From Chrysochromulina parva (Eukaryota; Haptophyta; Prymnesiales; Chrysochromulinaceae), in contig PJAB01000361.1 in NCBI GenBank assembly GCA_002887195.1, positions 1 to 28,872 of the forward strand: DNA of 28,872 nt, in the 5' to 3' direction. Both the position numbers and the translations under genes were made by a program. Shown here piece by piece: positions 1 to 9,204 of this stretch. The stretch's first letter is position 1. The number at the start of each line of letters is the position of its first letter. The notes under the pieces are model-generated. The model searched no databases and was not told where the DNA came from. It worked only from the letters and a program-made list of their open reading frames with translations.

Positions 1-323
1 TGCGGGCACGAGCTGGCCCGACTTGGGAGTCCGAGCGCAGCTCCTCCGTAGCGCGCGCGCGTCAAGGCGCGCGGCGAAAGGGGCGGGCAGGTCGATGGCA
101 AATAGAGAGATGGTTGGGAGTAGCTCCGTCCTCCGACGCGCCTGGAGCCGGCCGCAGCGGGGCGGAGGCGCGCGTGCGCGCCAAGGAGGGGTCGGCAAAA
201 AAAGACGGGAAGTGGTTAGAATTAAAGGGGGTCCGAGCCAGTACCCTGAAGAGGCTGCTGCGCTCGCCTTTTTCAGGGTCCCCAGGATTAACTTGTTAAT
301 TAACAGCTCTCTGATTTTTCTCC
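1..323. other. 5' intergenic segment, no gene recognised
   Basis: I see no convincing coding region here. The frames that stay open are Arg/Gly-rich low-complexity translations typical of GC-rich DNA. A small inverted repeat, ACCCTGAA at 242-249 against TTCAGGGT at 273-280, could form a hairpin. An AT-rich patch (about 288-320) lies directly before the first gene and is probably promoter or 5' leader sequence; that is inference. Confidence 0.4.
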
Positions 324-1079
324 ATGAAGGCGACTGTCTTGATGCTCCTCCTCGCGATCGCGAAACCTTCAGCGGCTATCGAGGCGCTGCTCGCCGAAGG
401 CAACCCGTATGATAATGCCGTGCACATGACTGCGACGTGCTGCCCTGCGCAGGCGCTCCCACCAACGGCGTTGCTCGCTGATGCAGCACTCCTCAGGCTC
501 CAGACGGACACCTTTGTTGGGAAGCGCACACGCCAGCACTACGGACACCCCGTCGAGGTGTTCACCTTCAAGCAGCCCCAAAGACTGTCGTATCGAGAGC
601 TCGGCTTCGATCTAGCACTCGTTGACGCGGCCGGAGTCGACCCGACTGGTCTCGTTGAAGTGCCTGCTGAGCCGGCCGAGGCTGTGGACTCCTGGTTTCC
701 CGACTATGCTTGGTCGCACTACGTCGTGTGCGTCGCGGCCGGCGGTTACGCGCCCAAGCACCTCGGATGGAGGTTTTCGCGCAAAGGCAGCGCCACCGGC
801 TTCGGTCCGGAGTCGTTCGTTGCTATGATCGTCCGTGCCGAACATGAGGAGGAGAAGCTAGTTGGCGCCGTGCAGGACAGTGAGCCCCTCTCCGTCGCCG
901 TCGCTGTATCGTCGGGCGGCGCCTACGACGAGCACGCCGTGCACAACGCCGATGCGTTGGAAGAGGTGGAGGACAAAGTGGAGACGATGGTGCCGCTGCC
1001 GGTCGGCATCGATGCTCCTGGATGGCTTGTGAAGATGATGGTCGCGATCACGGCGCGGTCGGTGCCATCGAGCAGCTGA
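324..1079 (+). CDS. Predicted secreted CULT-domain (cereblon-like) protein
   Basis: A 251-residue protein. Residues 1-18 look like a signal peptide: Met-Lys, then a Leu/Ala-rich core ending in PSAA. Residues about 72-172 resemble the CULT domain, the thalidomide-binding beta-tent domain of cereblon. The hallmark SWFPDYAW (residues 123-130) and HLGWRF (146-151) match cereblon's SWFPGYAW and HIGWKF, so the three cage tryptophans are W124, W130 and W149. The HYGHP...EVF stretch (72-80) matches the preceding strand. Cereblon's zinc site looks damaged: the second CxxC reads CVAA (136-139), and the first is a CC pair at 39-40. There is no Lon-like or DDB1-binding region, so this is not a cereblon orthologue. 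Standalone secreted CULT proteins are known in other eukaryotes; their ligands are poorly defined. The residue 185-251 tail is not recognised. The start is the first in-frame ATG and gives a clean signal peptide. Confidence 0.8.
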   Translation: MKATVLMLLLAIAKPSAAIEALLAEGNPYDNAVHMTATCCPAQALPPTALLADAALLRLQTDTFVGKRTRQHYGHPVEVFTFKQPQRLSYRELGFDLALVDAAGVDPTGLVEVPAEPAEAVDSWFPDYAWSHYVVCVAAGGYAPKHLGWRFSRKGSATGFGPESFVAMIVRAEHEEEKLVGAVQDSEPLSVAVAVSSGGAYDEHAVHNADALEEVEDKVETMVPLPVGIDAPGWLVKMMVAITARSVPSSS

Positions 1080-1683
1080 ATCCAGGTGGCGCACATGATC
1101 CCCCCCTGTAGGAGTGCATGTATGCGCACGCTGCCATTGTGTTTGAGTCCAACTGCCCATCGTAGTTTGCCACTAGTCAACGGCCCTGGCCACCGCCCTG
1201 TGCTGTCGTCTCACCATAATATTTTTTATTTGGCAGATGCCAGATCACACGCATGCATAGATTCGAGAGAGGCCTCGGCTCCTCGAGAGTGTCCCTCCGT
1301 CCTGTCTGTGTGTCTGACATGAAGAGCTCCAAAGAGCTCCGCCGAGCCATTGCGCCGAGCTCCTTAGCATGTTCCTTAGATGCATCTGTGGTACTTCATT
1401 TCACCCCTTTGAGGCTTTGTAAACGACGCCACCCTTCGTCTTTCTTTTGATACGCCGTGGTAGCCCGTTACACGTTAGCTGCATACGGTAGCTTAGTTTT
1501 ATCTTTGTGTCAAAGGCAAGCCGGGGTCAAAGGCGTTTGCTCGTGATTTTTTAGCTGGAGGACCGAGGTACATGTAACTGACTGACTGATTTCCCGTCTT
1601 CACGCGAGCTGTCACGCACTTATCCGGATAACGTCACTCCTCTGTTTTCCCCACAGGGGCCCGCCAAACCCGGGGGTGGGAAC
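1080..1683. other. Intergenic region between the CULT and P4H genes
   Basis: No gene is supported. It presumably holds the CULT 3' UTR and the P4H promoter. Visible elements are an AT-rich patch near 1217-1232, a short (ACTG)n run at about 1577-1588, and a perfect 12-bp palindrome TTATCCGGATAA at 1620-1631, followed directly by CGTCACTCC. The palindrome lies 52 bp before the first P4H ATG and could bind a dimeric factor; no function is shown by sequence alone. Confidence 0.35.
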
Positions 1684-2550
1684 ATGCACACCTCACGGCG
1701 ACGGCAAACTGGACGCGGTTGGCCGCCGAGCCCTCCGGCGCGAGTCGGAACACCGGGTACCGGGCGCATGCGCCCCTGTCGGTTGGCGCTGCTCGTGCTG
1801 TACGTGCTGTACGCATCAGCTGCCGAAGACCAATGCCCGAACATCAGTAGCGCGCCTGAGCCCGAGGCGGAGGAGCTGTCAGCCAACCCTCGAGTGGTTC
1901 GTTTCACAAAGCTACTGACGAATGATGAATGTGATCAGCTGATTGATCTGGGTACCCCGAGGCTCCAACGCTCGGAGATGGGCTCTTTCGAGCACGCTCC
2001 AACCAGCGACGCTGACGCTCCGGCGATCCAGCGCACTTCAAGCTCCATCTTATTTGATCGTCACACGGACGCTGATGAGCCGCTTCTGCACCACTTGCGA
2101 GCGCGCTTGGCGCACCTAGCCGGCCAACCGCTGTCTCTTGCCGAACCACTGCAGCTTACGCGTTACAGCCCTGGCGATTTCTATGGATTGCATCTGGATG
2201 CGAGCGATGAGGTCCCGCGTGTCGCCACGGTGCTCGTCTACCTCTCCGACGACGTGGAAGGAGGCGAGACGTGCTTCCCGCGCATCGGCACGGCCGGGCG
2301 TATGCGTCCATTAGCTAAGCTAGCAGCGGCCGGCATGCTCGCCAGCGAGCTTGCTAAAGGAAGCCAATATTGCGAAAGCGATAGGGCCGTGTTGCGTGTG
2401 TCGCCGCGCAAGGGCGATGGGCTTCTGTTCTTCCCATTTGTCGACGGAGCGCCTGATCACGATGCCGTGCATGGCGGATGCGCCGTCCGCCGGGGTGTAA
2501 AGTGGGTCGCGCAGCTGTGGTTCACGTTGGGCCTTGACGCGGGTGGATAA
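1684..2550 (+). CDS. Prolyl 4-hydroxylase alpha-subunit-like 2OG-Fe(II) dioxygenase
   Basis: A 288-residue frame from the first ATG. The second ATG (Met29, nt 1768) is the better start because MRPCRLALLVLYVLYASAA is a good signal peptide or anchor. The C-terminal two-thirds is a P4Hc fold: RYSPGDFYGLHLD carries the iron ligands H170 and D172, followed by the beta-strand VATVLVYLSDDVEGGETCFP. The distal iron ligand is H263 (DAVHGGCAVRRG), and K273 in GVKWVAQLW binds 2-oxoglutarate. All catalytic residues are present. The family hydroxylates peptidyl proline using O2, Fe(II) and 2-oxoglutarate, in algae typically in secreted hydroxyproline-rich or collagen-like proteins in the ER/Golgi. An Ala/Lys-rich insertion at about 203-236 separates strand and distal His, as is usual for this subgroup. 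Substrate is unknown. Confidence 0.92.
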   Translation: MHTSRRRQTGRGWPPSPPARVGTPGTGRMRPCRLALLVLYVLYASAAEDQCPNISSAPEPEAEELSANPRVVRFTKLLTNDECDQLIDLGTPRLQRSEMGSFEHAPTSDADAPAIQRTSSSILFDRHTDADEPLLHHLRARLAHLAGQPLSLAEPLQLTRYSPGDFYGLHLDASDEVPRVATVLVYLSDDVEGGETCFPRIGTAGRMRPLAKLAAAGMLASELAKGSQYCESDRAVLRVSPRKGDGLLFFPFVDGAPDHDAVHGGCAVRRGVKWVAQLWFTLGLDAGG

Positions 2551-2692
2551 CGAGTTTAAAAGACGACCACCAACCTTCGTCGTCTGTACATGAGCACGAT
2601 TGTCCACATATACAGTATCATCATGTGGCATTTTAAAGGGGTTGAACTTTTTCACAGCAATGGCGTAGTTTTCACAGTTCGACGGATGCAAA

Positions 2693-3961
2693 ATGCTCTT
2701 GTCTCGACCGACTCTGAAGCCTCTGCGGCCTGTGAAGTCTCTGGCGGTGAACGTCTCTCCGGCGTCGGCTGCGGCGCCGTTAGAGCTCGATGACATTGCA
2801 GAGGCGTTCAGCCTGATCGATGCAAACGGCGATGGCGTGCTCTCGCGTGCCGAGGTGATTAAGGCTTGCCGGGCGAGCGAGAGGGTGCGCACGCTGCTTG
2901 GCCTGCCGAAGAACATCCGCCAAGAGGACGGCACGCGTGACTCATTCGAAGAGGTTTTTCAGAAATTTGATGCCGACGATTCCAAGTCGATTACGCTCGA
3001 CGAGTTCTCAGGTCGACTACTAAAGAGGACGAGCCCTCAAGCCCCGGCGCCAACGCCGTCGCAAGGGATGGCCTCCACGGGCGACGTGGCCCGCCCACAT
3101 GTGCGCGCCGTACCTGCCTGGGTCAGCTCTCCACTGCGCGAGGAGCTTTCAGGAAGGCGCAAGAAGGCGCAGTTCCTAGCGAAGCAGGCGCAGATCGCGG
3201 CAGAGAACTGGGCCGTCACGTTCATCCAGGCGGCCTTCCGGAGCAGGAAGGCTCGCGTCCAGACCATGCAAGGGCACGAATCGTCGCACGAATCGGCCGA
3301 TGAGCACTATGCTGCCATGGTAAGAGCACGAGCCGGATCCCATTCGATGGTCTTCTGGGAAAGCACACGACAGGAGCTGCTCGCACAGCTTGAGAGTCTG
3401 ACGTTCGACGGGAAGTCGCCGGGCCAAGCGCTCCCGGCGCCTCAGCTTTCGCAGGTTATATCCTCGATTGCTGCACTGGACGCGTCGTTGCCCGTCCCGG
3501 CCACGATCAAGCAGCGACGAGCCATGATCGATGCTTGGTACCAAGCAAATGCTGACGCTGATCCCTCCCCAGACATTATGCGCCTCGCGCGTCTCGCCTT
3601 CGGAGCAGTATGCTCTGAGGACGAGGTGGAATCTGCACGTCAGAGGGGAGTTCGTGTGGCCGACTTTCTCGTGCTCCGTGCTGCTGAGGCCGAAGGTGAG
3701 TTCCGCATTCATGCCAATCGGACCCATTGTTTTTGCCGAGTCGGGGATCGCTTCTTGCTGACGCGGGAGGAAGCGTGGGTGGAGCTGGTTGTGCACGAGA
3801 GCGGGAGCGCCAGTGAGGGTGAACACAAAGGCATGGCGCGCGTGCAAGCACGTTCAGTTGGCGCGGTGTTGCGGGAACGCGACGCAGGAGGAAGCGCACC
3901 TGTGTGGAGCTTCGACGAAGTCCACCCTTCAGTGCGCAGCCGGCTCCTCGAGTTGACGTGA
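2693..3961 (+). CDS. EF-hand protein with IQ-like segment
   Basis: A 422-residue protein starting at the first ATG of the frame. Two EF-hand loops are visible: DANGDGVLSRAE (residues 43-54), canonical at positions 1, 3, 5, 6 and 12, and DADDSKSITLDE (93-104), which has Lys instead of Gly at position 6. A Lys/Arg-rich helix with an IQ-like core, FIQAAFRSRKARVQ (177-190), may bind calmodulin or a related light chain. The first 30 residues are basic and Ser/Ala-rich and could be an organelle-targeting peptide. The C-terminal 200 residues are predicted globular but not recognised. The likely role is calcium sensing, but no partner or pathway can be named. It lies 142 bp downstream of the P4H gene on the same strand. 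Confidence 0.8.
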   Translation: MLLSRPTLKPLRPVKSLAVNVSPASAAAPLELDDIAEAFSLIDANGDGVLSRAEVIKACRASERVRTLLGLPKNIRQEDGTRDSFEEVFQKFDADDSKSITLDEFSGRLLKRTSPQAPAPTPSQGMASTGDVARPHVRAVPAWVSSPLREELSGRRKKAQFLAKQAQIAAENWAVTFIQAAFRSRKARVQTMQGHESSHESADEHYAAMVRARAGSHSMVFWESTRQELLAQLESLTFDGKSPGQALPAPQLSQVISSIAALDASLPVPATIKQRRAMIDAWYQANADADPSPDIMRLARLAFGAVCSEDEVESARQRGVRVADFLVLRAAEAEGEFRIHANRTHCFCRVGDRFLLTREEAWVELVVHESGSASEGEHKGMARVQARSVGAVLRERDAGGSAPVWSFDEVHPSVRSRLLELT

Positions 3962-4267
3962 GGCTGAGGTCTCAGGGTGCATGGGCGGCCACGCAAATCG
4001 TGTACAATTGTAATCGCGAGCCTGCCGCGGCGACGCGTCATTCCACGCGCGGCACGCCCGCCCGATCCACGGGACCGTCATAGGTTCCTGCAATGTATTT
4101 TTTGGATATCACGGGTAGGCTCAGTGCGCGAAATCGTCCTCAGTTCGGGTCTTCGGGAGGTTTAGTTTAGTCAGGTTTAGTCAAAAACCATTGGGGAATT
4201 CCCAGTGGGGATTTAGTGGGGATACGTGGGTGTTGTGTTTTGCCCTTGGGCTTCGTTTTCGCCGACG
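3962..4267. other. Intergenic region upstream of the GH2 gene
   Basis: No gene is seen. From about 4158 to 4230 it is built of short imperfect direct repeats: GGTTTAGTTTAGTC then GGTTTAGTC, and TGGGGATTTAG then TGGGGATACG. This is presumably the promoter/5' UTR of the beta-galactosidase gene. A frame open from 4226 begins with GTG, so the coding start is placed at ATG 4268. Confidence 0.35.
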
Positions 4268-7137
4268 ATGTTGTCTCTTTTTGACTTTATAGCTGTCGCC
4301 GCTGCCGCGCGCACCGACTACATCCTCTCGTACGACTGGAAGTTTGCTTCCGAGAGTTTTCCGAAGCCCAAGAACTGCAGCGCCTCCAAGTTTCCGGTCG
4401 ATCTCACAGACAAGCAGTGCTTTGGCCTTAAAAATCAAGCCCAGGTGGCTGATGAGGAGACGTGCCGCCAGACGTGCTGCGGCAGCGACGAATGCACCGT
4501 CTGGCAGTGGTGCCGCCCAGGACATGCCTGCAGCCCTGCCAATTCGTGCTGGACGGGCGACGATGTCGACGTCTACTCGTGCACCTCCACACAATCCGGT
4601 TGGGCCTCTTCAGGCCGAGGGGATGGTCCGGGCCCGGCGCCGACACCGCAGCCGGGCGACAAGTGCGCCGATGGCTCGTGGTGTTCGGCGTCCTATGACG
4701 ACGCGGCATGGCGCAACATCACGCTTCCGCACGACATGGTCGTCGAGGGTGTGTTCACCGAGACCGCCGAAAAGTCGCACGGCTATCTGCCCTCTGCGAT
4801 CGGCCGATATCGCAAGCGCTTTGAGGTGCCGGCGAGCGCGCATGGCATGCATGTGCGCCTCGACTTCGAGGGTGCGATGGCCAAATCGATCGTCTACCTC
4901 AACGGCGTGTGCCTCGGCGGCCACGGCTCCGGCTACACGCCCTTTGGCTTCGAGCTCTCGGCGGCGAACGTGAGCAAGCTCGTGCGTTACGGCGCGACCA
5001 ACGTGCTCGCTGTGCACGTTGACAGCCAGGTGGATGACTCGTGGTGGTATGACGGAGGCGGAATCTACCGCAACGTGTGGCTCACAGTCACGCCGCCGCT
5101 CCACTTTGAGCAGTGGGGCGTATATGCACCGTCCATCGTCGCGGAGCACACGATCTCAGTCGACGCGACCACAGCACAGGCGACGCTGTACCCGTCAATC
5201 GAGGTGGTCAATGACGGCCCGGGCGCGATCAACTTCACGCTCACCTCCATCGTCTCGTTCGGCGGCGCCGAGGTGGGCCGTGCCGTCAGCGTCGGCTTGA
5301 TCGCCACCGCCCAGGACCGTGCCACCCTCAACCAAACCATCGACCTCGGCACAGCCCACCTGTGGGGCATCACGCACCCGAACCTGTACACGCTCACGAC
5401 CATCCTCACGCCCATCGAGCCCGTTGAGGCGGCAGACACGCAGGCATCGGATGTGCTCAACACGACGTTCGGCGTGCGCACCATCCGCTTCGATGCGACG
5501 AACGGCTTCTTCCTCAACGGCCAGGCAACAAAGATCCTCGGCTGCGCCAACCACCAGGACATCGCAGGGCTCGGAACGGCCGTACCAGACGCGCTGCAGG
5601 CGTACCGCATCACGGCGCTCCAAGAGTTTGGCGCAAACGCGTGGCGCACGGCGCACAACCAGCCCAGCAAGGCGCTGCTCGAGGCGGCCGACCGGCTCGG
5701 CTTCCTCGTTTGGGATGAGAACCACCACAACGGACAGCCGCATGAGATGGAACTACTCATTCGGCGCGAGTGCGCGAAACCCCTTCACACAGCGCCCCTG
5801 ATGCACCCGCCCGTGTACTCTCGCGCATCCCTATTGCTAACCGTTGCTTCGATCCGATCGCCCTCGCTCGCGCGTGCCTCCTCGGCAGCCGCAACCACCC
5901 ATCGATTGTGATCTGGTCGTTGTGCAACGAGGTGCTCTGCGAGACGAACAACAAGACGGCCGATGGCCTGATCGCCATGGGCGTGATCCACAAGTGGGAT
6001 CCGCTCGGCAACAGACCCGTCTCCGCCAACAATAACGACTTGAACGGCCCTCAGACCATCCTCGACCTCCAGGGCTTCGACTACGCCACCGGAAGCTACG
6101 ACGATTGGCACAAGCGCGCCCCCACGATCCCAGCCATCAGCTCCGAGACTTCGAGCGCGTACGGCGACCGTGGCGAGTACAAGAATGATCCCGCGAGCGG
6201 TCATGTGACAGGGTACGATACGGAGAACCCTAGTTGGGGGCAGACGACTGAGGTGGCATGGTCGGCCATCCTCACCCGAAGCTTCATGTCGGGCGGTTTC
6301 ACGTGGACGGGATGGGATTACAAAGGCGAGCCAACGCCTTACCAGTGGCCCAACATCAACTCCCACTTCGGTATCCTCGACATCGCAGGCTTTTGGAAGG
6401 ATCGCACCTATTGGTACTCAGCCTACTACAAGCCCGATCAGCCTCAGACGCACGTCTTCCCACACTGGTCTTGGGCGACGGCCGCCGAGCCGGCCGCGCC
6501 GCACCGCGTGCCGTGCGAGGGCCTGTGCCACCGAACGCAAAGCAACGGCCAGACTGTGGATCTCTGGGTCTACACCAACGGCGTGGAGGCCGAGCTTTTT
6601 GTCAACAACGCGTCGCTCGGCCGCAAGCCCGTGGCAAAGTACTCCCACGCACAGTGGTCGGCAGTGCCCTATGTGGCTGGTCGCGTCGAGGCACGATCGT
6701 ACGCGCAAGTCGGTGACGTGGAGCCCAGCTCGACGGATGTCATCGAGACCGTTGGGCCCGCAACCGCGCTGGTCATGCGCCCTGCGGCCAACCTCGCGCC
6801 CGGCGCGGCGCTGCCGGCCAATGGTGTGGACGTCGCGTTCTTCCATGTTTCGGTCGTCGATGCTGCTGGGCGTCTAGTTCCCGGCGCTGCACACAACGTG
6901 ACCTTTTCCGTCAGTGGGCCGGGCGCTGTGGTTGGCACTGGCAACGGTGACCCCTCCTCCCATGTGCCCGATCACGCGCCCGCTCGGCCCGCGTACCACG
7001 GTCTCGTGCTCGGCATCGTCAAGGCGGATGACACAGGCGAGGCAGCCGAGATGAACGTCACCGCATCTGCGATGGGCCTCACGCCAGCCATGCAGACGCT
7101 CAAGGTCGAGCGAGGCGAACGCAAGCCACGGCTATGA
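4268..7137 (+). CDS. Secreted GH2 beta-galactosidase-like glycosidase, two exons
   Basis: Exons 4268-5769 and 5889-7137 join in frame to 916 residues. The start gives a signal peptide (MLSLFDFIAVAAAA). Joining restores the GH2 signature RRDRNHPSIVIWSLCNE, whose final Glu (E515) is the acid/base. E587 in PAISSETSSAYGDRG is the likely nucleophile. Order: N-terminal jelly roll (LPHD, YRKRFEVP, VYLNGV), Ig-like sandwich (about 250-425), TIM barrel (about 425-720), then DUF4982-like and Ig-like C-terminal domains. This follows the beta-galactosidase/LacZ-related secreted subgroup, so it probably cleaves terminal beta-galactosides outside the cell or in lysosome-like vesicles. Unusually, about 75 residues with ten cysteines (about 37-112, PAN/apple-like, with CFGLKN...ETCRQTCC...CTVWQWC...CW) sit inside the first jelly roll, between the YDWKF strand and YDDAAWRNITLPHD. 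A beta-glucuronidase activity cannot be excluded. Confidence 0.93.
5770..5888 (+). other. GT-AG intron in the GH2 gene (119 nt)
   Basis: Donor GTGCGCG follows CGGCGCGA, and the acceptor is CCTCCTCGGCAG. Splicing joins GA to C to make an Asp codon and rebuilds RRDRNHPSIVIWS, a strongly conserved GH2 stretch. Without splicing, the frame reads into non-homologous sequence and stops at 5911. The intron position is seen directly; use in vivo is inference from protein conservation. Confidence 0.9.
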
Positions 7138-8075
7138 CGTGTGAGAGCACGGTTGTAAGACCTGAGAGGTGAGAGCGATTCAGTCCCGATTCAGACCCGT
7201 GTCACGAGGCAGGGCAGGTGCCATGTCGTCGAAGTTCTCGGATCGAGATTTGCAGGGGCGGGGTCCGGACGAATCGTGGGCCGTGGGCTGGCGGGCCACG
7301 CCGCGCCGGCCGCCGGGACGGTTCGGTTGCGCGGTTGCGGATTTATCAGTACACACCGCACTCCGGACTAGAAGTGCGAGCGGTAGGGGGTCATCATCCC
7401 CAGGTGTGGGTCCTTTAGGCATGCGAGTAACGGGCCTTACGGAACCATACTTAGACCGGTAAGGCTCCGTCGGAGGTCGTACGAGATACGAACCTGAGGG
7501 TCCGGAGGGGATTCCTCACGGGTGAGTCGAGAGTGTTCGTGACCTTGTTGAGTCTAAACACCCGTCTTGCGACGCCTGGACGGGCTCAACGGGGCCCGGG
7601 GATCCGGGCCATACATGAGTTACATCCGGTCATGATGCGCTAACCGACATGCGCATCGCCTCCTCCGAGATCGCCCTTAGGCAGGTTCGTGCCGACTGGT
7701 CGTCCACCAGCGGCGGAGCCCGATCGCAAGAAGAGTAGAATTTTGTCGGATAACCGAGACCGTACCGACGGACCGTGCAACCGTCGAATTGGTGCGCGTG
7801 CATATCCCGAATCCGGTCGCACTCATTGCGGATGCGGCGGATCGGGGATGACGGATCAATTCGTGACAATTCCAAGTATCAATCCCTCGAATCAATCCCA
7901 AGTTCGAGAAGCGTGGCGTGGTGCGCGCGCTCTTCGAGCGATGCCCCTATCTGGTCCTTTTCTGGTCCCGTGGTCCCCTTCTTTCTAATAACCGGTCTAT
8001 CGAAAGGACTCTCTAAGTATGTCTATCTCGAGCTGTCGAGCACCCCGCATCGCACGGCTATCAAGCAACGCCTCG
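7138..8075. other. 938-bp spacer between convergent genes, no gene recognised
   Basis: This gap lies between the 3' ends of the GH2 gene (+) and the esterase gene (-). All open frames are short, Arg/Ser-rich and match nothing I know. I looked for tRNA, 5S and larger rRNA signatures and found none I would defend. A possible hairpin uses CCTTAC (7437-7442) and GTAAGG (about 7460-7465), with related CGGA/TCCG flanks. Base composition changes inside the spacer: 7730-8035 is clearly more AT-rich (runs such as AGAATTTTGTCGG and AATTCCAAGTATCAATCCC) than the coding DNA on either side. Confidence 0.35.
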
Positions 8076-9035
8076 TCATCCCTTCGACCCATTGTGGCCG
8101 CCACGGCCGCCACGGCCGCCGTGAGCCACCCCGGCGGGACGTGAGGGTCCGCCCCTCGGATAGGCGCCAGCCCAAGCCTCCTCGATCGAAGCTGCGGCGC
8201 CGGGGGGGCGCCGAAAGGAGAGCAGCCAGGCGTACAGTGGAATCTCTGTCGGCTCCGAGCCTGGCGGATAGTAGGCGTTCACCCATGAGGCATGACCTTC
8301 CATTTCGGGTACTCCGGCTGCCTGCCAGGCATAGTCCGCTCCGGGTGCGGAATCGATCCGCGTGTACTTGAGAGGCGCTCGCTGTCCAGTGGCGCGGAGC
8401 GCTGCGACCGAGGCATCCGAGAGCAAGACGGGCAAGATGGAGTCGTTCGCTCCGTGGAAGGCCCAAACGGGCGTGCCGCTGAGAGCTGCTGCCATCTGTG
8501 AGACGTCTCGCTGCACAAAGCCGCCACAGACCGGGGCGATGGCGGCGAAGCGCGTTGCATATCGTACATCCGCAGCTAAGCCCCACGTCCCAATCCCACC
8601 TTGGCTCAAGCCGGTCAGGTAAACTCGCGAACTGTCAAGGCTGAGCGAGGCCACGTACCGGTCGACGAGGCCCATTATGGATATTGCAACATTGTTGGAA
8701 AAGAATTGTGAAGTGAGTGGTTTTTGAGGCGAGAGCACAACGAAGGGTATCGAGTCCGGGTGACGGCCAGCGTGCTGCGGCGGGCCTTGCAAAGCAACCT
8801 GCTTCAGCGGCGCTGCGCCCGAGCTCTCACCCTGGCCATGTAGGAAGATTAAAAGCGGCCAGCCACCAGGGGGCGGTGTGCCCGAGGGCACGAAGATAAG
8901 ATGTGGCAAGTCGCCGTCGATGGCCACCTGCTGCCCGGGCTGTGGTGCGTCGCCAGATTTGGGCAGCCACCACGTCGAGGACCAGTCTCCGCTCGTCTCG
9001 TAGCCTGCCAAGCTCGCAACTATCGCCGAGAACAT
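8076..9035 (-). CDS. Alpha/beta-hydrolase, esterase/PHB-depolymerase-like
   Basis: A 319-residue protein. LIFLHGQGE (residues 62-70) provides the oxyanion HG. GLSQGG (142-147) is the nucleophile elbow with S144. HGANDSILP (194-202) holds the acid D198, and EGHASW (246-251) holds H248, so the catalytic triad is complete and correctly ordered. The spacing matches the esterase_phd / feruloyl-esterase / LpqC-like polyhydroxybutyrate depolymerase group, which cleaves carboxylic esters. No signal peptide is visible at this ATG; the short N-terminus (GYETSGDWSSTWWLP) may continue into an unseen upstream exon. The C-terminus is a Gly/Arg-rich tail encoded by a 9-bp repeat (CCACGGCCG near 8100). It is convergent with the GH2 gene and lies 169 bp downstream of the next minus-strand gene. 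Substrate is unknown. Confidence 0.85.
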   Translation of the reverse strand: MFSAIVASLAGYETSGDWSSTWWLPKSGDAPQPGQQVAIDGDLPHLIFVPSGTPPPGGWPLLIFLHGQGESSGAAPLKQVALQGPPQHAGRHPDSIPFVVLSPQKPLTSQFFSNNVAISIMGLVDRYVASLSLDSSRVYLTGLSQGGIGTWGLAADVRYATRFAAIAPVCGGFVQRDVSQMAAALSGTPVWAFHGANDSILPVLLSDASVAALRATGQRAPLKYTRIDSAPGADYAWQAAGVPEMEGHASWVNAYYPPGSEPTEIPLYAWLLSFRRPPGAAASIEEAWAGAYPRGGPSRPAGVAHGGRGGRGGHNGSKG

Positions 9036-9204
9036 GTGACCGGCGGGTTGCGGCTCTGGGGACGAACGAGGCCTCCCAGCTCCCTAGAGTCGGCCGCCGT
9101 GTGAACGATAACACAACAGAACAGGGCCTGTGAATTAGAACGAGACACGAGAGCATTAACTGAACACTGACCAGTGACCACGCGCTTGACACATGTCTCC
9201 GGTC

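Noticed and set aside
23..412. 129-codon plus-strand frame at the left edge
   Set aside because: It starts with a non-ATG codon, is Arg/Gly-rich low complexity, and overlaps the better CULT gene start.
4158..4182. Telomere-like TTTAG repeats near 4160
   Set aside because: Only three irregular copies (TTTAGT) occur inside a gene-dense region; they do not match a telomeric array.
5065..5760. 231-codon minus-strand frame
   Set aside because: It is a shadow of GH2 exon 1, caused by GC-rich codon usage.
7138..8075. rRNA or tRNA in the gene-free spacer
   Set aside because: No conserved rRNA core sequences and no tRNA TPsiC arm or cloverleaf could be identified by eye.
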